Part shown: piece after piece, positions 1-8,658 of the stretch
How positions within the stretch are numbered: position 1 is the first letter of the stretch
Layout: each line of letters starts with the position of its first letter
Origin: Gammaproteobacteria bacterium
GTDB lineage: Bacteria; Pseudomonadota; Gammaproteobacteria; Pseudomonadales; Pseudohongiellaceae
Assembly (NCBI GenBank): GCA_018401885.1
Contig: JAGYKB010000009.1
Coordinates: 29,470 to 93,469, forward strand
DNA: 64,000 bases
Reading direction: 5' to 3'
Position numbers and translations under genes: made by a program
The notes under the pieces: model-generated
The model's database searches: none
What the model saw: only the letters and a program-made list of their open reading frames with translations
What the model was told of the DNA's origin: nothing

Positions 1-177
1 GCACAGGGGGAGCATAAAATTCAGCGCGGCTTCGAGCCGAAGTCTACTTATTCACTGCATTGGCTAGCCCACGAGGGCTTTGCGGCGGCGGTCGCAAACT
101 TCGTGGAACAAGAGAGGCCGCATATCGAGAATTATATTGCCGACGCGGCAACACTCCTTCCCTTTCGCCAATCCTAG
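1..177 (+). CDS. C-terminal fragment of a GNAT/peptidoglycan-bridge-type N-acyltransferase (DUF482-like)
   Basis: An open frame enters from the left edge and stops at TAG 175-177, leaving 58 residues. The visible part contains KIQRGFEP, then HWLAHEGFAAAVANFVEQER, and a Pro-Phe-Arg near the terminus. This resembles the C-terminal end of the COG3146/DUF482 acyltransferase family as I remember it, where an RGF..P...S.HW block is followed by an 'FA.AV..FLE.E' helix. The N-terminal catalytic part lies outside the window, so substrate and function cannot be judged. The next gene is convergent, 22 bp away. Confidence 0.6.
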   Translation, partial: AQGEHKIQRGFEPKSTYSLHWLAHEGFAAAVANFVEQERPHIENYIADAATLLPFRQS

Positions 178-199
178 CTTGCCCGAAGGCTTGGGCCAG

Positions 200-1897
200 C
201 TAACCGGCAACGCGTGACACTGACGACCCAGCATCCGTAATCTCCTGGGGTAAGGCAAACCACCGCAGTGCCTCAACGCTTGCAGGTAACGTAACCGAAT
301 AGCGGGTCCCAGCTCTTTGCTCGCGGGTGAGTTCGTCTCGCGCCTGTGTCAAAAAGCGTGGAAGATCGCGGCTAGGCTCAAATACCGGCATTCCGTCGCT
401 GGCGGCCTCTGTTGAGAAAGCGCTCGAGTTATCGGTCATAAAGTCAAAGTCGCTAAGCGCCGTGCCCAGCTGCATTTCTCTGCCCTGGTAACGCCAAGTT
501 GCCGAGGACGAATCGAACTCATAGAAAGGGAGAAGGCGGGCGCCATAGTCGGCGATCAGTTCGATAGCGCTAACAAGATACGCGAAAGTCGATTCGTCGA
601 TAAAATAGTTGAAGTTAAGCCTTACCCACCCCGGACGCAGCACCATATGGCCTTTCTTGATCTCTTTCTCTATCGCGCGGCTGGTGCGCATGTCCATGTT
701 TAATAGGTCGTGGCCGTAGGGACCCGCGCAGGAACAGCCGCCCCGCGCCCGAATACCAAATAGGTCATTGAGCAGTGCAACCACGAAGCCATAGTGTAGA
801 TCACGACGGCCAGTGGCTGTGTCGCATTTCAGCCGCAGGGAGAAAATTGCCAGCGAGTCATTGTCTGTGTTGCCGAGCACTTCAATGGCGGGGTTGTCGC
901 GCCAGCGCGCCAGCGCGCGGGTGCGAAAATCTCTTTCGTTTGCCTCGATTGTGGCTACACCTACATCTTGCTTTAGCTTAAAGACTAACCCTGCCCGAAT
1001 CGCCTCGACTATCGCTGGCGTGCCGCCTTCCTCGCGCCGCTGAGGATCGGAGATAAAGGTATGATCCTTCGGATTTACATACAGGACGGTCCCGCCGCCT
1101 GGCATCGCGGGTACCGCATTGGTTAAAAGGTGACGCTTAACGACAAGAATGCCGGGCGTGCCGGGGCCGCCAACGAGCTTATGGGGAGAGATAAAAACAG
1201 CGTCTTTAGCTGCCGCCACGTTGTCGCTGGGATTCATGTCGATCGCCACATAAGGTGAGGCGGCGGCATAGTCCCAAAGTGAAACAGCGCCGTGGGCATG
1301 AAGCAGACTCGCGATGCGGTGAGTATCAGTTTTCACACCGGTGACATTCGACGCTGCTGAAAAACTACCAATCTTAACCGGACGAGAGGCGAAGCGAACA
1401 AGCTCGGCCTCGAGCCTTTCGCAGTCAATTAGCCCGTCTGAAGTGAGAGGGATGACCACCACCTCGGCGCAAGACTCACGCCAAGGCAGTTCATTGCTGT
1501 GGTGTTCGTAGGGTCCAATAAATACCACCGGTCTAGCGTTTAGATTCGCAGTTCCCTTCTCGCGCAGACCCATAATATCGATGAGCTTGTTAATTGCGGC
1601 GGTGGCTCCTGAGCCACAGAAAATAATCTGATCGTCGTCGTTGGCATTGACTGCGCGTCGAATGATGCCGCGCGCCTGTTCACGGTAGGCAGTGCTTTGA
1701 GCGCCCGTGAACGAGGTCTCGGTGTGCGTGTTGGCGTAGAAAGGCAGCACTTTTTCGCGAATGGCGTCCTCGATGAACGTTAGAGCACGTCCTGACGCGG
1801 TATAGTCGGCGTAGACCAGCGGCTTCACTCCGAAGCTCGTAGGAATGCACTGCCCCTCGCCAATCAGTGACTGTCGAATCCTCTCTACTAATTCCAC
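200..1897 (-). CDS. Class V aminotransferase / cysteine desulfurase-like PLP enzyme
   Basis: A 565-residue fold-type I PLP enzyme of the class V aminotransferase superfamily, which includes cysteine desulfurases, selenocysteine lyases and kynureninase-like enzymes. Visible signatures are YADYTASGRAL near residue 30, the cofactor-phosphate block FCGSGATAAINKL, a WDYAAASPY Asp block, and the Schiff-base lysine in ISPHKLVGGPGTPG. A later RGGCSCAGPYGHD segment places cysteines where desulfurases carry the active-site Cys loop. At 565 residues it is longer than IscS/SufS (about 400), with an extra C-terminal part. The start is GTG at 1897, supported by AGGAG nine bases upstream. It diverges from an Lrp/AsnC regulator, a common arrangement for amino-acid catabolic enzymes, so an amino-acid-derived substrate is likely. 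The exact reaction is unknown. Confidence 0.85.
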   Translation of the reverse strand: MELVERIRQSLIGEGQCIPTSFGVKPLVYADYTASGRALTFIEDAIREKVLPFYANTHTETSFTGAQSTAYREQARGIIRRAVNANDDDQIIFCGSGATAAINKLIDIMGLREKGTANLNARPVVFIGPYEHHSNELPWRESCAEVVVIPLTSDGLIDCERLEAELVRFASRPVKIGSFSAASNVTGVKTDTHRIASLLHAHGAVSLWDYAAASPYVAIDMNPSDNVAAAKDAVFISPHKLVGGPGTPGILVVKRHLLTNAVPAMPGGGTVLYVNPKDHTFISDPQRREEGGTPAIVEAIRAGLVFKLKQDVGVATIEANERDFRTRALARWRDNPAIEVLGNTDNDSLAIFSLRLKCDTATGRRDLHYGFVVALLNDLFGIRARGGCSCAGPYGHDLLNMDMRTSRAIEKEIKKGHMVLRPGWVRLNFNYFIDESTFAYLVSAIELIADYGARLLPFYEFDSSSATWRYQGREMQLGTALSDFDFMTDNSSAFSTEAASDGMPVFEPSRDLPRFLTQARDELTREQRAGTRYSVTLPASVEALRWFALPQEITDAGSSVSRVAG

Positions 1898-2000
1898 GCC
1901 GTTTTACTCCTGCCCAAATGATTGCTTGAACAAGTATAGCGAGGGTTGAAATAAACATTGTGCCTATTAATTCAGTTTATAGTATAAAATCGAGACATAT

Positions 2001-2038
2001 TTTCGAATAACTCGTCAAAATGAGAATTTGTTTCGAAA
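2001..2038. promoter_or_regulatory. Putative operator/promoter region between aminotransferase and Lrp-type regulator
   Basis: The 241-bp divergent gap (1898-2138) is AT-rich in its centre. It contains two copies of TTTCGAA(T/A), at 2001-2008 and 2031-2038, exactly 30 bp apart, which is about three helical turns. The small dyad CTC-N8-GAG (2011-2024) lies between them. Lrp/AsnC proteins bind degenerate dyads in phased arrays and commonly regulate the divergent gene, so these are candidate sites. The assignment is inference; the repeats themselves are visible. Confidence 0.35.
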
Positions 2039-2138
2039 TAGTGAAACTAATTGAACTGAAAGCCTATAGCCTGCAGCACCGTTCGCTCGGCGTCGACAGG
2101 CATGCCGTAGGCCATTTCCACTAAGCAGGATTCTCAAC

Positions 2139-2591
2139 ATGCAGCTAGATAGACAAGATATTGTCCTATTATCAATTATTCAGAAGGATTCTTCGCAGTC
2201 GGTAGGGGAGCTCGCGGACACAGTGGGCATGTCCAAATCGGCGTGCTGGCGCAGGCTGCAAAAGCTCGAGAGTCAGGGGGTCATTAAGCAGCGGGTGGCG
2301 CTGCTTGATGCGAATGCGCTAAACCTATCGCTCACCGTTTATATTTCGGTGAGGACAAATCAGCATAACGACGAGTGGGCGGCGACCTTTCAGCGTGCCA
2401 CTGAGCTAATACCGGGCGTGCTGGAGGTGTACCGTATGAGCGGCGATCTCGACTATCTCATTAAAGCCGTTGTTGCGGACATGCCCGACTACGACCGCTT
2501 GTACAAACAGCTTATCAAAGCTGATATCTACGATGTGAGTTCGAGTTTTGTAATGGAGACGCTAAAGCACACGACCTGCCTGCCTCTCTGA
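2139..2591 (+). CDS. Lrp/AsnC family transcriptional regulator
   Basis: A 150-residue protein of the usual Lrp/AsnC length and layout. It has an N-terminal helix-turn-helix (LDRQDIVLLSIIQKDSSQS...VGMSKSACWRRLQKLE, residues 3-45) and a C-terminal RAM/AsnC ligand-binding domain. The latter includes the characteristic GVLEVYRMSGDLDYLIKAV segment, whose Gly-Asp-x-Asp turn is the family hallmark. ATG 2139 is preceded by AGGA at about eight bases. The divergent PLP enzyme is its likely target, and an amino acid the likely effector. The family binds as dimers or octamers, usually to upstream dyads such as those at 2001-2038. Confidence 0.93.
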   Translation: MQLDRQDIVLLSIIQKDSSQSVGELADTVGMSKSACWRRLQKLESQGVIKQRVALLDANALNLSLTVYISVRTNQHNDEWAATFQRATELIPGVLEVYRMSGDLDYLIKAVVADMPDYDRLYKQLIKADIYDVSSSFVMETLKHTTCLPL

Positions 2592-2663
2592 GCGCGAGAA
2601 ACACTCAGAGAGGACTAAGCGGACTAAGCGGACAGGCCTGCCGTGCCGAGAGCCGTAAAGGGA

Positions 2664-4487
2664 TTAGTCAGCACCACGATCAGTGTTAATGACTTTCCAG
2701 TCCGCCGCGCCGAAAAACATTTCGTCCATGCTCTGCAGACCCCAAGGAACTGAACGTGAAGGATCCGGATTCATTTTGTTCTGGGCAGAATTATCGAACG
2801 CGCCAACCGCGGTGATCTGTGTGCCAGCAGGCATAAACTTTGGTTCGACGAGCGTATAAGCAAGCTGCCAGTTGTAATTGTAGTTGGCAATATTGATTAA
2901 CTCTTCTTTCGTGCCATCGGGATAAGTGGCGTAAAAGCGCATACGCTTGCCGCGGAAATGCATATGCGGCGTTAACGAGTACAGGCGAGAATCCTCGTCA
3001 ATAGTAATCGTCTGCTGCATTTCGTAGTCGGGGTCGAACGGAGGAATGTTCACCCACGTCGGAGTGAAGTGACAAGCACATTCGCCGCTCATCCTCTCTT
3101 CTGGCACGAAGCCCTTTGGATAAAACCATACACCAATCCGGCTCTCGTCGACCGTGGCCTTACCCGTAGTAGTAAAGTGCATCTGCATCGCTATCTTGGA
3201 CCCAGCTTGCAGTAGCCCACCTGTATTAGGTGGCTCTTCGCGCGGCGATTGACCCGGAATGTAGGGCGCAATGCCAGGGCGGTCAGGGTCACCGCCAAGC
3301 AGCGAGCCGCCGCTAGTCGCGCCCGGGGGAATTATGCTGTGCAGAGTGTGGTGAAGAACCGTTCGGTCTCCCGGAATGTACTGACTTGCGCGAACCCAGC
3401 GATCCTCCTCAATATCGATTTCAACTAGTGCGTTGTAGTAGTCGAGGATGCCAGTCGCAGGGACTTCCTGTGGCGGTATCTCAATGATGTAGTCCGGCTC
3501 GCCAAAGGCCCACTCTGACGTTGGCCAAGTGAGTTGCGCGAGCGGGTCGGCTTCAGCGGTCTCGCCGTCGTAGGGGGCACCCGCACCTATCCAATGAATA
3601 AGTTTCTGTGTGTCACTCTCTGCTAACACCATGTCGTTAATAAACTCACCGATATGCGAATCGATCTGTCCAGGCGGCATGCGCTTTGTGAGCAACACTT
3701 CGCGAATCATGGGCGACCATCCCAACACCATCGTGTAACTGTCCATCGCAAACGGCGCGATGCCCCCTTCACGGTGGCAGCTGGCACAGTTCTCGGCAAT
3801 GATAGGTGCGATGTCATTAACATAGGACGGCGTTGAAGCAGTATGCGCCTCGCGGGCGGCGTAGCGTATTTCGACGCCCTGTCGCTGCGTTGTCGAACCG
3901 ACTGCCGCCGCTGCTGCTGTGATGTCGCCACCCGTGTCTAGCTGGGCGAGTAGCTGTTGAACCTCGGCCAGGACCTGCCTGCCGGCACCGCGCGCGATAA
4001 TCGAAAATCGCTTGGGATCGAAAACCAGTACTTCACCGCTTGCGGTAAGGGTCAACGCCTCGCCTACGAGTTGGGTGTCATCCATTAAAACAGGAATGTC
4101 TAAGCCCTCCGCACGCATGGCCTCGGCGATATCATCTCGGTTGTGCTTCGCCTGCGAGTCGATAAGGAAAAACGCGAACGATTCACCGGCGCTATCGCGT
4201 AACTCGGCGTAGGTGTCGAGCAGTGATGACAAACCCTTGTCGTCCTCGGCATAGCTGAGTAACACTACGGCCTTGTGGTCGTCGTACCAACTCATCTGAT
4301 GGAAATAGCCCTCGGCATCAAGGAGCGAAAAATCCCCTATACGCTGCGACGCCTCGGCTGCGGTCGCAGTAGGCGAGGCCAGCATGGTTAGCACTGCCAG
4401 CGCTGTCACTGACGCCACTGATGCCAATGACGCCAATGAAGAGCGCCAAAAGGCGGTCGCTTTTCTTGATTCCAGAAACAGTCTCAT
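2664..4487 (-). CDS. Secreted redoxin / c-type cytochrome / copper type II monooxygenase-like fusion protein
   Basis: A 607-residue exported protein with three apparent parts. Residues 1-44 are a signal peptide ending at ATAAEA. Residues 50-185 look like a thioredoxin/AhpC-type redoxin domain, but no CxxC is visible. Residues 220-305 hold a haem-c motif CASCH (234-238) and a plausible axial Met in KRMPPG (270). Residues 335-605 resemble copper type II ascorbate-dependent monooxygenases (PHM/DBH fold), with His-rich blocks LHHTLH (378-383), MQMHF (434-438) and LTPHMHFRGK. This domain order occurs in proteobacterial and planctomycete 'redoxin domain' proteins of unknown substrate. Oxidative chemistry in the periplasm is the likely role; the reaction is unknown. 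The neighbours are monocistronic and give no pathway clue. Confidence 0.75.
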   Translation of the reverse strand: MRLFLESRKATAFWRSSLASLASVASVTALAVLTMLASPTATAAEASQRIGDFSLLDAEGYFHQMSWYDDHKAVVLLSYAEDDKGLSSLLDTYAELRDSAGESFAFFLIDSQAKHNRDDIAEAMRAEGLDIPVLMDDTQLVGEALTLTASGEVLVFDPKRFSIIARGAGRQVLAEVQQLLAQLDTGGDITAAAAAVGSTTQRQGVEIRYAAREAHTASTPSYVNDIAPIIAENCASCHREGGIAPFAMDSYTMVLGWSPMIREVLLTKRMPPGQIDSHIGEFINDMVLAESDTQKLIHWIGAGAPYDGETAEADPLAQLTWPTSEWAFGEPDYIIEIPPQEVPATGILDYYNALVEIDIEEDRWVRASQYIPGDRTVLHHTLHSIIPPGATSGGSLLGGDPDRPGIAPYIPGQSPREEPPNTGGLLQAGSKIAMQMHFTTTGKATVDESRIGVWFYPKGFVPEERMSGECACHFTPTWVNIPPFDPDYEMQQTITIDEDSRLYSLTPHMHFRGKRMRFYATYPDGTKEELINIANYNYNWQLAYTLVEPKFMPAGTQITAVGAFDNSAQNKMNPDPSRSVPWGLQSMDEMFFGAADWKVINTDRGAD

Positions 4488-4636
4488 AGTTTGTTATTCC
4501 GGTTTATGAAAGTAGTTTGCCATTAACTTGTACCAAAGCTTCTTTAAAAATGCCATCTCATTGAGCATAGTCTATGCTTAAGGAACATCTGAGGCTTGTC
4601 CACGGCGCGAAAAAACGCACGATTAACACCGACTTA

Positions 4637-4720
4637 GAATAAGAAAAAGAATAAGAAAAAGAATAAGAAAAAGAATATAAAGAATATAAAGAATAAAAAG
4701 AAGAATAAGAAAAAAAGAAG
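4637..4720. repeat. Purine-rich tandem repeat in a 334-bp intergenic region
   Basis: Three exact copies of GAATAAGAAAAA (4637-4672) pass into two copies of GAATATAAA (4673-4690) and then degenerate GAATAAAAA and GAAGAATAAG units. The whole strand here is A/G with occasional T. It fills most of the 4488-4821 gap, between the start of a minus-strand gene and the GTG of the DUF898 gene. No promoter could be assigned in the remainder with confidence. Confidence 0.9.
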
Positions 4721-4821
4721 ACTGAAAATATCTGTAAAAATTAGCAGCAAAATTTCCAGTCGAGAGAAGATCAAAAACCGGAAAAGAACAAAAACGGAAA
4801 AGGAACAAAAAGGGGCGCCCA

Positions 4822-5856
4822 GTGACCGAAATTATCCAGACAATGCCAGCGTCAGACCGATCACACTCGCCAATAATAGACCATCCGATCGAGTTCGAGG
4901 GTAAAGGAGGCGAGTATTTCCGTATCTGGATCGTTAACGTCTTGCTTTCAATTGTCACCCTCGGAATCTACTCCGCCTGGGCGACCGTAAGGACGCGGCG
5001 CTATTTTTATGCAAACGTAAAACTTGCTGGCGAGGGTTTTGAGTATCACGCCGAGCCTATGCAAATACTCAAAGGCAGAATAATCGCACTTATCGCCTTC
5101 GTTCTATACTCGATAAGCTCCGCGCTTTCTCCTCTTATCGGTGGCATCGCCGCGCTACTATTGATTCTCGTTGTCCCGCCATTCATCTTACTTTCACTTA
5201 GGTTTTCTCGGCGAATGACATCGTATAGGAACATTCGTTTCAGTTTTCAGGGTGGCTGGAAAGAGGCTTATATGTCGATATTGGTGTGGCCGTTTCTTAG
5301 TCTACTCACCCTCGGTATCTTATTCCCGCTCGCACAGGTCAAATTGAAGCGCTTCATTCTTAATAACAGTCGCTATGGCACCGAAAATTTTGTTTTTACC
5401 GGCACCTACTCTGATTATGGAAAACTGCTTCTCTTGTATATTGGGATCTATGTCGCTGCTAGTTTGCAGCTAGCTCTATCACTTACAGTTGGGGCCTCTT
5501 TTCTTGGTACTACTGTATTTATAGTTCTTATCTACGGTGGATTCTTTTTTATACAGCCTAAGTACATGAATTTAATGTATCGACGTACTCTGTTGCGCGA
5601 GCATAGCTTTGACGCTACCTATACCGGGTTCGGCTTCGTATGGGTCTGGCTCAGCAATATAATGCTCATAGTTGTCACGCTAGGTTTATTTTTTCCATTC
5701 GCAAAGGTTCGTCTAACAAAGTATCTGGCTGAAAATGTCACACTCAAGGTGAAGGGTGGCCTCGAAGACTTCACCGCCAGTGAGACAGAAAAAGTGTCGG
5801 CGCTTGGTCAAGAAGTGGGAACCGCATTCGATTTCGATCTCGGAATTGGAATCTAA
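4822..5856 (+). CDS. DUF898 (YjgN-like) multi-pass inner-membrane protein
   Basis: A 344-residue integral membrane protein of the DUF898/YjgN family. The family pattern is visible: a cytosolic 'F.GKGGEYFRIWIVNVLLSIVTLGIYSAW' start, and two internal recurrences of the helix motif (SLLTLGILFPLAQVKLKRF and LIVVTLGLFFPFAKVRLTKY). These indicate internally duplicated membrane helices ending in a basic 'R.T/.K.R' segment. The GTG at 4822 is chosen because AGGGG lies six bases upstream; an in-frame ATG at 4843 has no obvious ribosome binding site. The M48 peptidase gene follows after 2 bp, so the two are almost certainly cotranscribed. DUF898 function is not established; the pairing suggests membrane-protein quality control, which is inference. 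Confidence 0.87.
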   Translation: MTEIIQTMPASDRSHSPIIDHPIEFEGKGGEYFRIWIVNVLLSIVTLGIYSAWATVRTRRYFYANVKLAGEGFEYHAEPMQILKGRIIALIAFVLYSISSALSPLIGGIAALLLILVVPPFILLSLRFSRRMTSYRNIRFSFQGGWKEAYMSILVWPFLSLLTLGILFPLAQVKLKRFILNNSRYGTENFVFTGTYSDYGKLLLLYIGIYVAASLQLALSLTVGASFLGTTVFIVLIYGGFFFIQPKYMNLMYRRTLLREHSFDATYTGFGFVWVWLSNIMLIVVTLGLFFPFAKVRLTKYLAENVTLKVKGGLEDFTASETEKVSALGQEVGTAFDFDLGIGI

Positions 5857-5858
5857 CA

Positions 5859-7022
5859 ATGGCAGACAGTCGCACCGCAGCTATTGAGGGCCTCTTTTAT
5901 ACGGGTGAAAGCTCGGAAAGTATTCAGGCTGTCCTTTATTTTGATGCGAGTTCGGGCAGGGTGACACTATCGGAAGTGATGATTGGCATCGCAGAAGGGC
6001 CTGCGGCACTCGAACAACAGCCCGAACAGAAGACTTTGTTCTCGTCTCTACTCATCGACATAAAAATACCGCCGCGGCTGGCAAACACCAGGCGTCGATT
6101 AGCCCTCAGTAATGGCGCAGCGTTCGTGACGCAGGACAATGAGTCGATCGACGCACTGGCCGAACGAGCGCGTGCGCTAACACGGTCGTCAGTCGGCGGC
6201 GTGAAAAGTGGATACAGAGGGAATTGGCTCTATAGACTCGAGAGCCATCTTGGTGCCGTAGCCGCCTGTTTTGTTGCGATTATCGCTATCGCGGCGCTCA
6301 CGCTTGTTTATGGAATTCCGATCGCTGCAAAACGCATCGCCTACGCCGTGCCGCAGCCTGTGCAAAACTCAATGAGCGAAGGCACGCTCGAACTGCTCGA
6401 CTCTCTCTATCTGTCTCCCAGCGAGCTCTCTCGCGAGGAGCAGGCCCGCGTGCTCGCACTCGCCTCAGATGCGATCGAAGGAGTTGGCATTACCAGCTAC
6501 GCGGTCGAGCTACGCACCGGTATTGGACCCAATGCAATGGCGCTACCCGACGGGACGATTGTCATCACCGATGACATTGTCGAACTCTGTGCTAACGACA
6601 ACGAACTGCTTGCCATCCTCTATCACGAAATCGGTCATCTCCAAAATCGGCATCTGCTGAGACGAGTCCTGCAGTCCTCTTTTGTGTCGCTTGGGCTTAT
6701 TTTGATGAGTGGCAATGTCGAAACAATCGACTCCCTCATCGCATTACCGACATTCTATTTGGATATGAGCTACACGCGAGGCTTTGAAATCGAGGCCGAT
6801 AGATACGCGCTGCAAAGCCTCAAAGATCGCGGCCTCGGCGTTGATAATTTCAGTGCGATTATGAATAAGCTCGAAGATTCCTTAAGCCGAATTTACGTCG
6901 ACGAAGACGCTGACGAACCAACTTCTCGAACGGCACGGCGGCAACAAAAGCTGCTGAAATATTTTGCGTCGCATCCGCTCACTGCTGAGCGACTCGCGCT
7001 GGTCGAGGAATATCGGGATTGA
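5859..7022 (+). CDS. Membrane-anchored M48 family zinc metallopeptidase
   Basis: A 387-residue protein with a cytosolic N-terminal region of about 130 residues, a membrane helix at about 131-152 (GAVAACFVAIIAIAALTLVY), and an M48 catalytic domain. The zinc motif HEIGH is at residues 256-260, and the third ligand is supplied by the downstream FEIEADRYAL segment. The first 100 residues contain a basic/Pro 'IPPRLANTRRRLALSNGAAFV' stretch also seen in other DUF898-linked M48 proteins. It begins 2 bp after the DUF898 gene. The likely role is degradation of misfolded or damaged envelope proteins, as for HtpX/BepA relatives. Substrate unknown. Confidence 0.88.
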   Translation: MADSRTAAIEGLFYTGESSESIQAVLYFDASSGRVTLSEVMIGIAEGPAALEQQPEQKTLFSSLLIDIKIPPRLANTRRRLALSNGAAFVTQDNESIDALAERARALTRSSVGGVKSGYRGNWLYRLESHLGAVAACFVAIIAIAALTLVYGIPIAAKRIAYAVPQPVQNSMSEGTLELLDSLYLSPSELSREEQARVLALASDAIEGVGITSYAVELRTGIGPNAMALPDGTIVITDDIVELCANDNELLAILYHEIGHLQNRHLLRRVLQSSFVSLGLILMSGNVETIDSLIALPTFYLDMSYTRGFEIEADRYALQSLKDRGLGVDNFSAIMNKLEDSLSRIYVDEDADEPTSRTARRQQKLLKYFASHPLTAERLALVEEYRD

Positions 7023-7042
7023 GACTCGGTTTCTACACCAAT

Positions 7043-7783
7043 CTACTCAGCGGCGCGTTTACGCCAGACGAGTAGCCGGTTGTTGGCAGGCATTTCGATA
7101 TCCTGTTCGAACTCAAAATTGGCAATGTCGGCAATTGAGCAGACTGCCTCGAAGCTGCGAATGCCGCTTACCGGATTACGCTCTTTGAGCCAGCCATCGA
7201 ATTCTTCATTGCTTTGTGAAGTAAATTTACCGGCGTAATTGAAAGGGCCATAAACAATTAACAAAGCGTCTTTAGCAAGCAGCTTGCCCGCGCCTAAGAA
7301 AAAATTGGTTACCGAACCTTCGCTCATAATGTGAAGACTGTTTGCGCTAAAAAGGGCATCGAACGGCCCTGCGTTGATGGCGGCGTTTTTGCCGAGCCTA
7401 TCGTAAATCGCTTTTTCGAATTGTTCGCCTGCGCTTAACGCTTTCTCGCCCTGCGTGGGTTCAGTGCGCTGTGCGGGCGCAGTTGGCCAAGTCCCGAGCA
7501 GCCAGCTCTGCTGGTCGACATCGAGCGCCAACGCCGCCGGCAAATTATCCAGCTTCAGAGACTCGATACGGCTATTTAGCCCCGCCAGCGCGCTTTGAAT
7601 GTCGCTAGACTGCCATCGCAGCTGCGGTAAAGCCTCGGCGAAATACGCTGCGTGCTGACCGGTTCCGCCGGCGACTTCGAGCACATGTTTGGCATCTGCT
7701 AGCAGCCTTTCGAGCTGGGTAAGAATCGGCTGCTTGTTATTCTCGCAGCTTTGGCTGAAGGGCAGGTCATTGGTCTGCGACAT
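7043..7783 (-). CDS. DUF938 family SAM-dependent methyltransferase-like protein
   Basis: About 246 residues of the DUF938 family. Typical features are SQSCENNKQPIL at the N-terminus, the SAM-binding block VLEVAGGTGQHAAYFA, and the central DALFSANSLHIMS motif. The C-terminal LIVYGPFNYAGKFTSQSNEEFD block is also highly characteristic. ATG 7783 is preferred over GTG 7795: it has GAGG upstream, and starting there the protein begins MSQTNDLPF as in relatives. It lies 8 bp downstream of yaaA on the same strand and is probably cotranscribed. The methyl acceptor of the family is not known. Confidence 0.87.
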   Translation of the reverse strand: MSQTNDLPFSQSCENNKQPILTQLERLLADAKHVLEVAGGTGQHAAYFAEALPQLRWQSSDIQSALAGLNSRIESLKLDNLPAALALDVDQQSWLLGTWPTAPAQRTEPTQGEKALSAGEQFEKAIYDRLGKNAAINAGPFDALFSANSLHIMSEGSVTNFFLGAGKLLAKDALLIVYGPFNYAGKFTSQSNEEFDGWLKERNPVSGIRSFEAVCSIADIANFEFEQDIEMPANNRLLVWRKRAAE

Positions 7784-7791
7784 CGGTGGCC

Positions 7792-8568
7792 TCACTGTTT
7801 ACGAAGAAAAACGGGCATGTTTGGTTTTGATTCTTCGGCGCTGTAGCGATAGCCGTTAACATCAAAGGCCAGCAGTGCTTCGGGATCTTTTAGGCGATTC
7901 TTAATGATGTAGGCTGCCATTTCGCCGCGGGCTTTTTTCGCGAAGAAACTGACTATCTTGTATTTACCCGACGAAAAATCTTTGAACACGGGTGTTACCA
8001 CCTCTGCATCCAGCAGAGCAGGCTTTAATGAGTTGAAGTATTCGTTTGACGCAAGGTTTACAACAACTTTGCTCTTGCCTTTATGCGCTGTGAGCTCGTC
8101 GTTAAGAAACCGAGTGAGACGTTCGCCCCAGAACTCATAAAGTGTGTTTGCCTTACCGCTGGCGAATTTACGGCCCATTTCGAGTCTATAAGGCTGCATG
8201 AGGTCGAGAGGTTTTAGCACGCCATACAACCCCGAAAGGATGCGTAGGTGGTTCTGTGCGAAGGTGATATCCGCCGCAGAGAAACTGGCGGCGTTGAGCC
8301 CTACATAGACGTCGCCCGTGAACGCGAAAAGCGCTTGCTTAGCGTTATCGAGATCGAAGGGAGTATGCCAGTTGGCAAAGCGCGCGTGGTTTAGCTCGCC
8401 TAGCTTTACGCTGACCCCCATGAGTGCCGAAATATCATCGGGACTAAGTTTGCGCAGATCTTTGATAAGTGCCTGGGACTCTTTTAGAAAGCTCGGCGTG
8501 GTAAATTTTTTCGTTTTCGCGGGGCTTTCAAAGTCTAATGACTTTGCAGGGGAGACAACAATTAACAT
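7792..8568 (-). CDS. yaaA: Peroxide stress protein YaaA
   Basis: A 258-residue protein matching YaaA/DUF328 along its full length. It starts MLIVVSPAKSLDFESP and contains HLRILSGLYGVLKPLDLMQPYRLEMG and the C-terminal KKARGEMAAYIIKNR...FDVNGYRY block. In Escherichia coli, YaaA is OxyR-induced and limits intracellular free iron under hydrogen peroxide stress. The family has a DNA-binding fold with a helix-hairpin-helix. It is followed closely by the DUF938 methyltransferase gene. No OxyR site was identified in the 90-bp upstream region. Confidence 0.96.
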   Translation of the reverse strand: MLIVVSPAKSLDFESPAKTKKFTTPSFLKESQALIKDLRKLSPDDISALMGVSVKLGELNHARFANWHTPFDLDNAKQALFAFTGDVYVGLNAASFSAADITFAQNHLRILSGLYGVLKPLDLMQPYRLEMGRKFASGKANTLYEFWGERLTRFLNDELTAHKGKSKVVVNLASNEYFNSLKPALLDAEVVTPVFKDFSSGKYKIVSFFAKKARGEMAAYIIKNRLKDPEALLAFDVNGYRYSAEESKPNMPVFLRKQ

Positions 8569-8658
8569 AATAATTACTCTTACTTTCTTCTAGAAATCAG
8601 CACGCTAAGCTAAACCGGATACTTGGTCTATGCAAACAATGCGTCTATCAGGGTCCGG

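Noticed and set aside
4623..4958. Minus-strand frame across the purine-rich repeat
   Set aside because: The long run of I/L/F residues comes from translating the A/G repeat and does not look like a real membrane protein; it also overlaps the DUF898 start.
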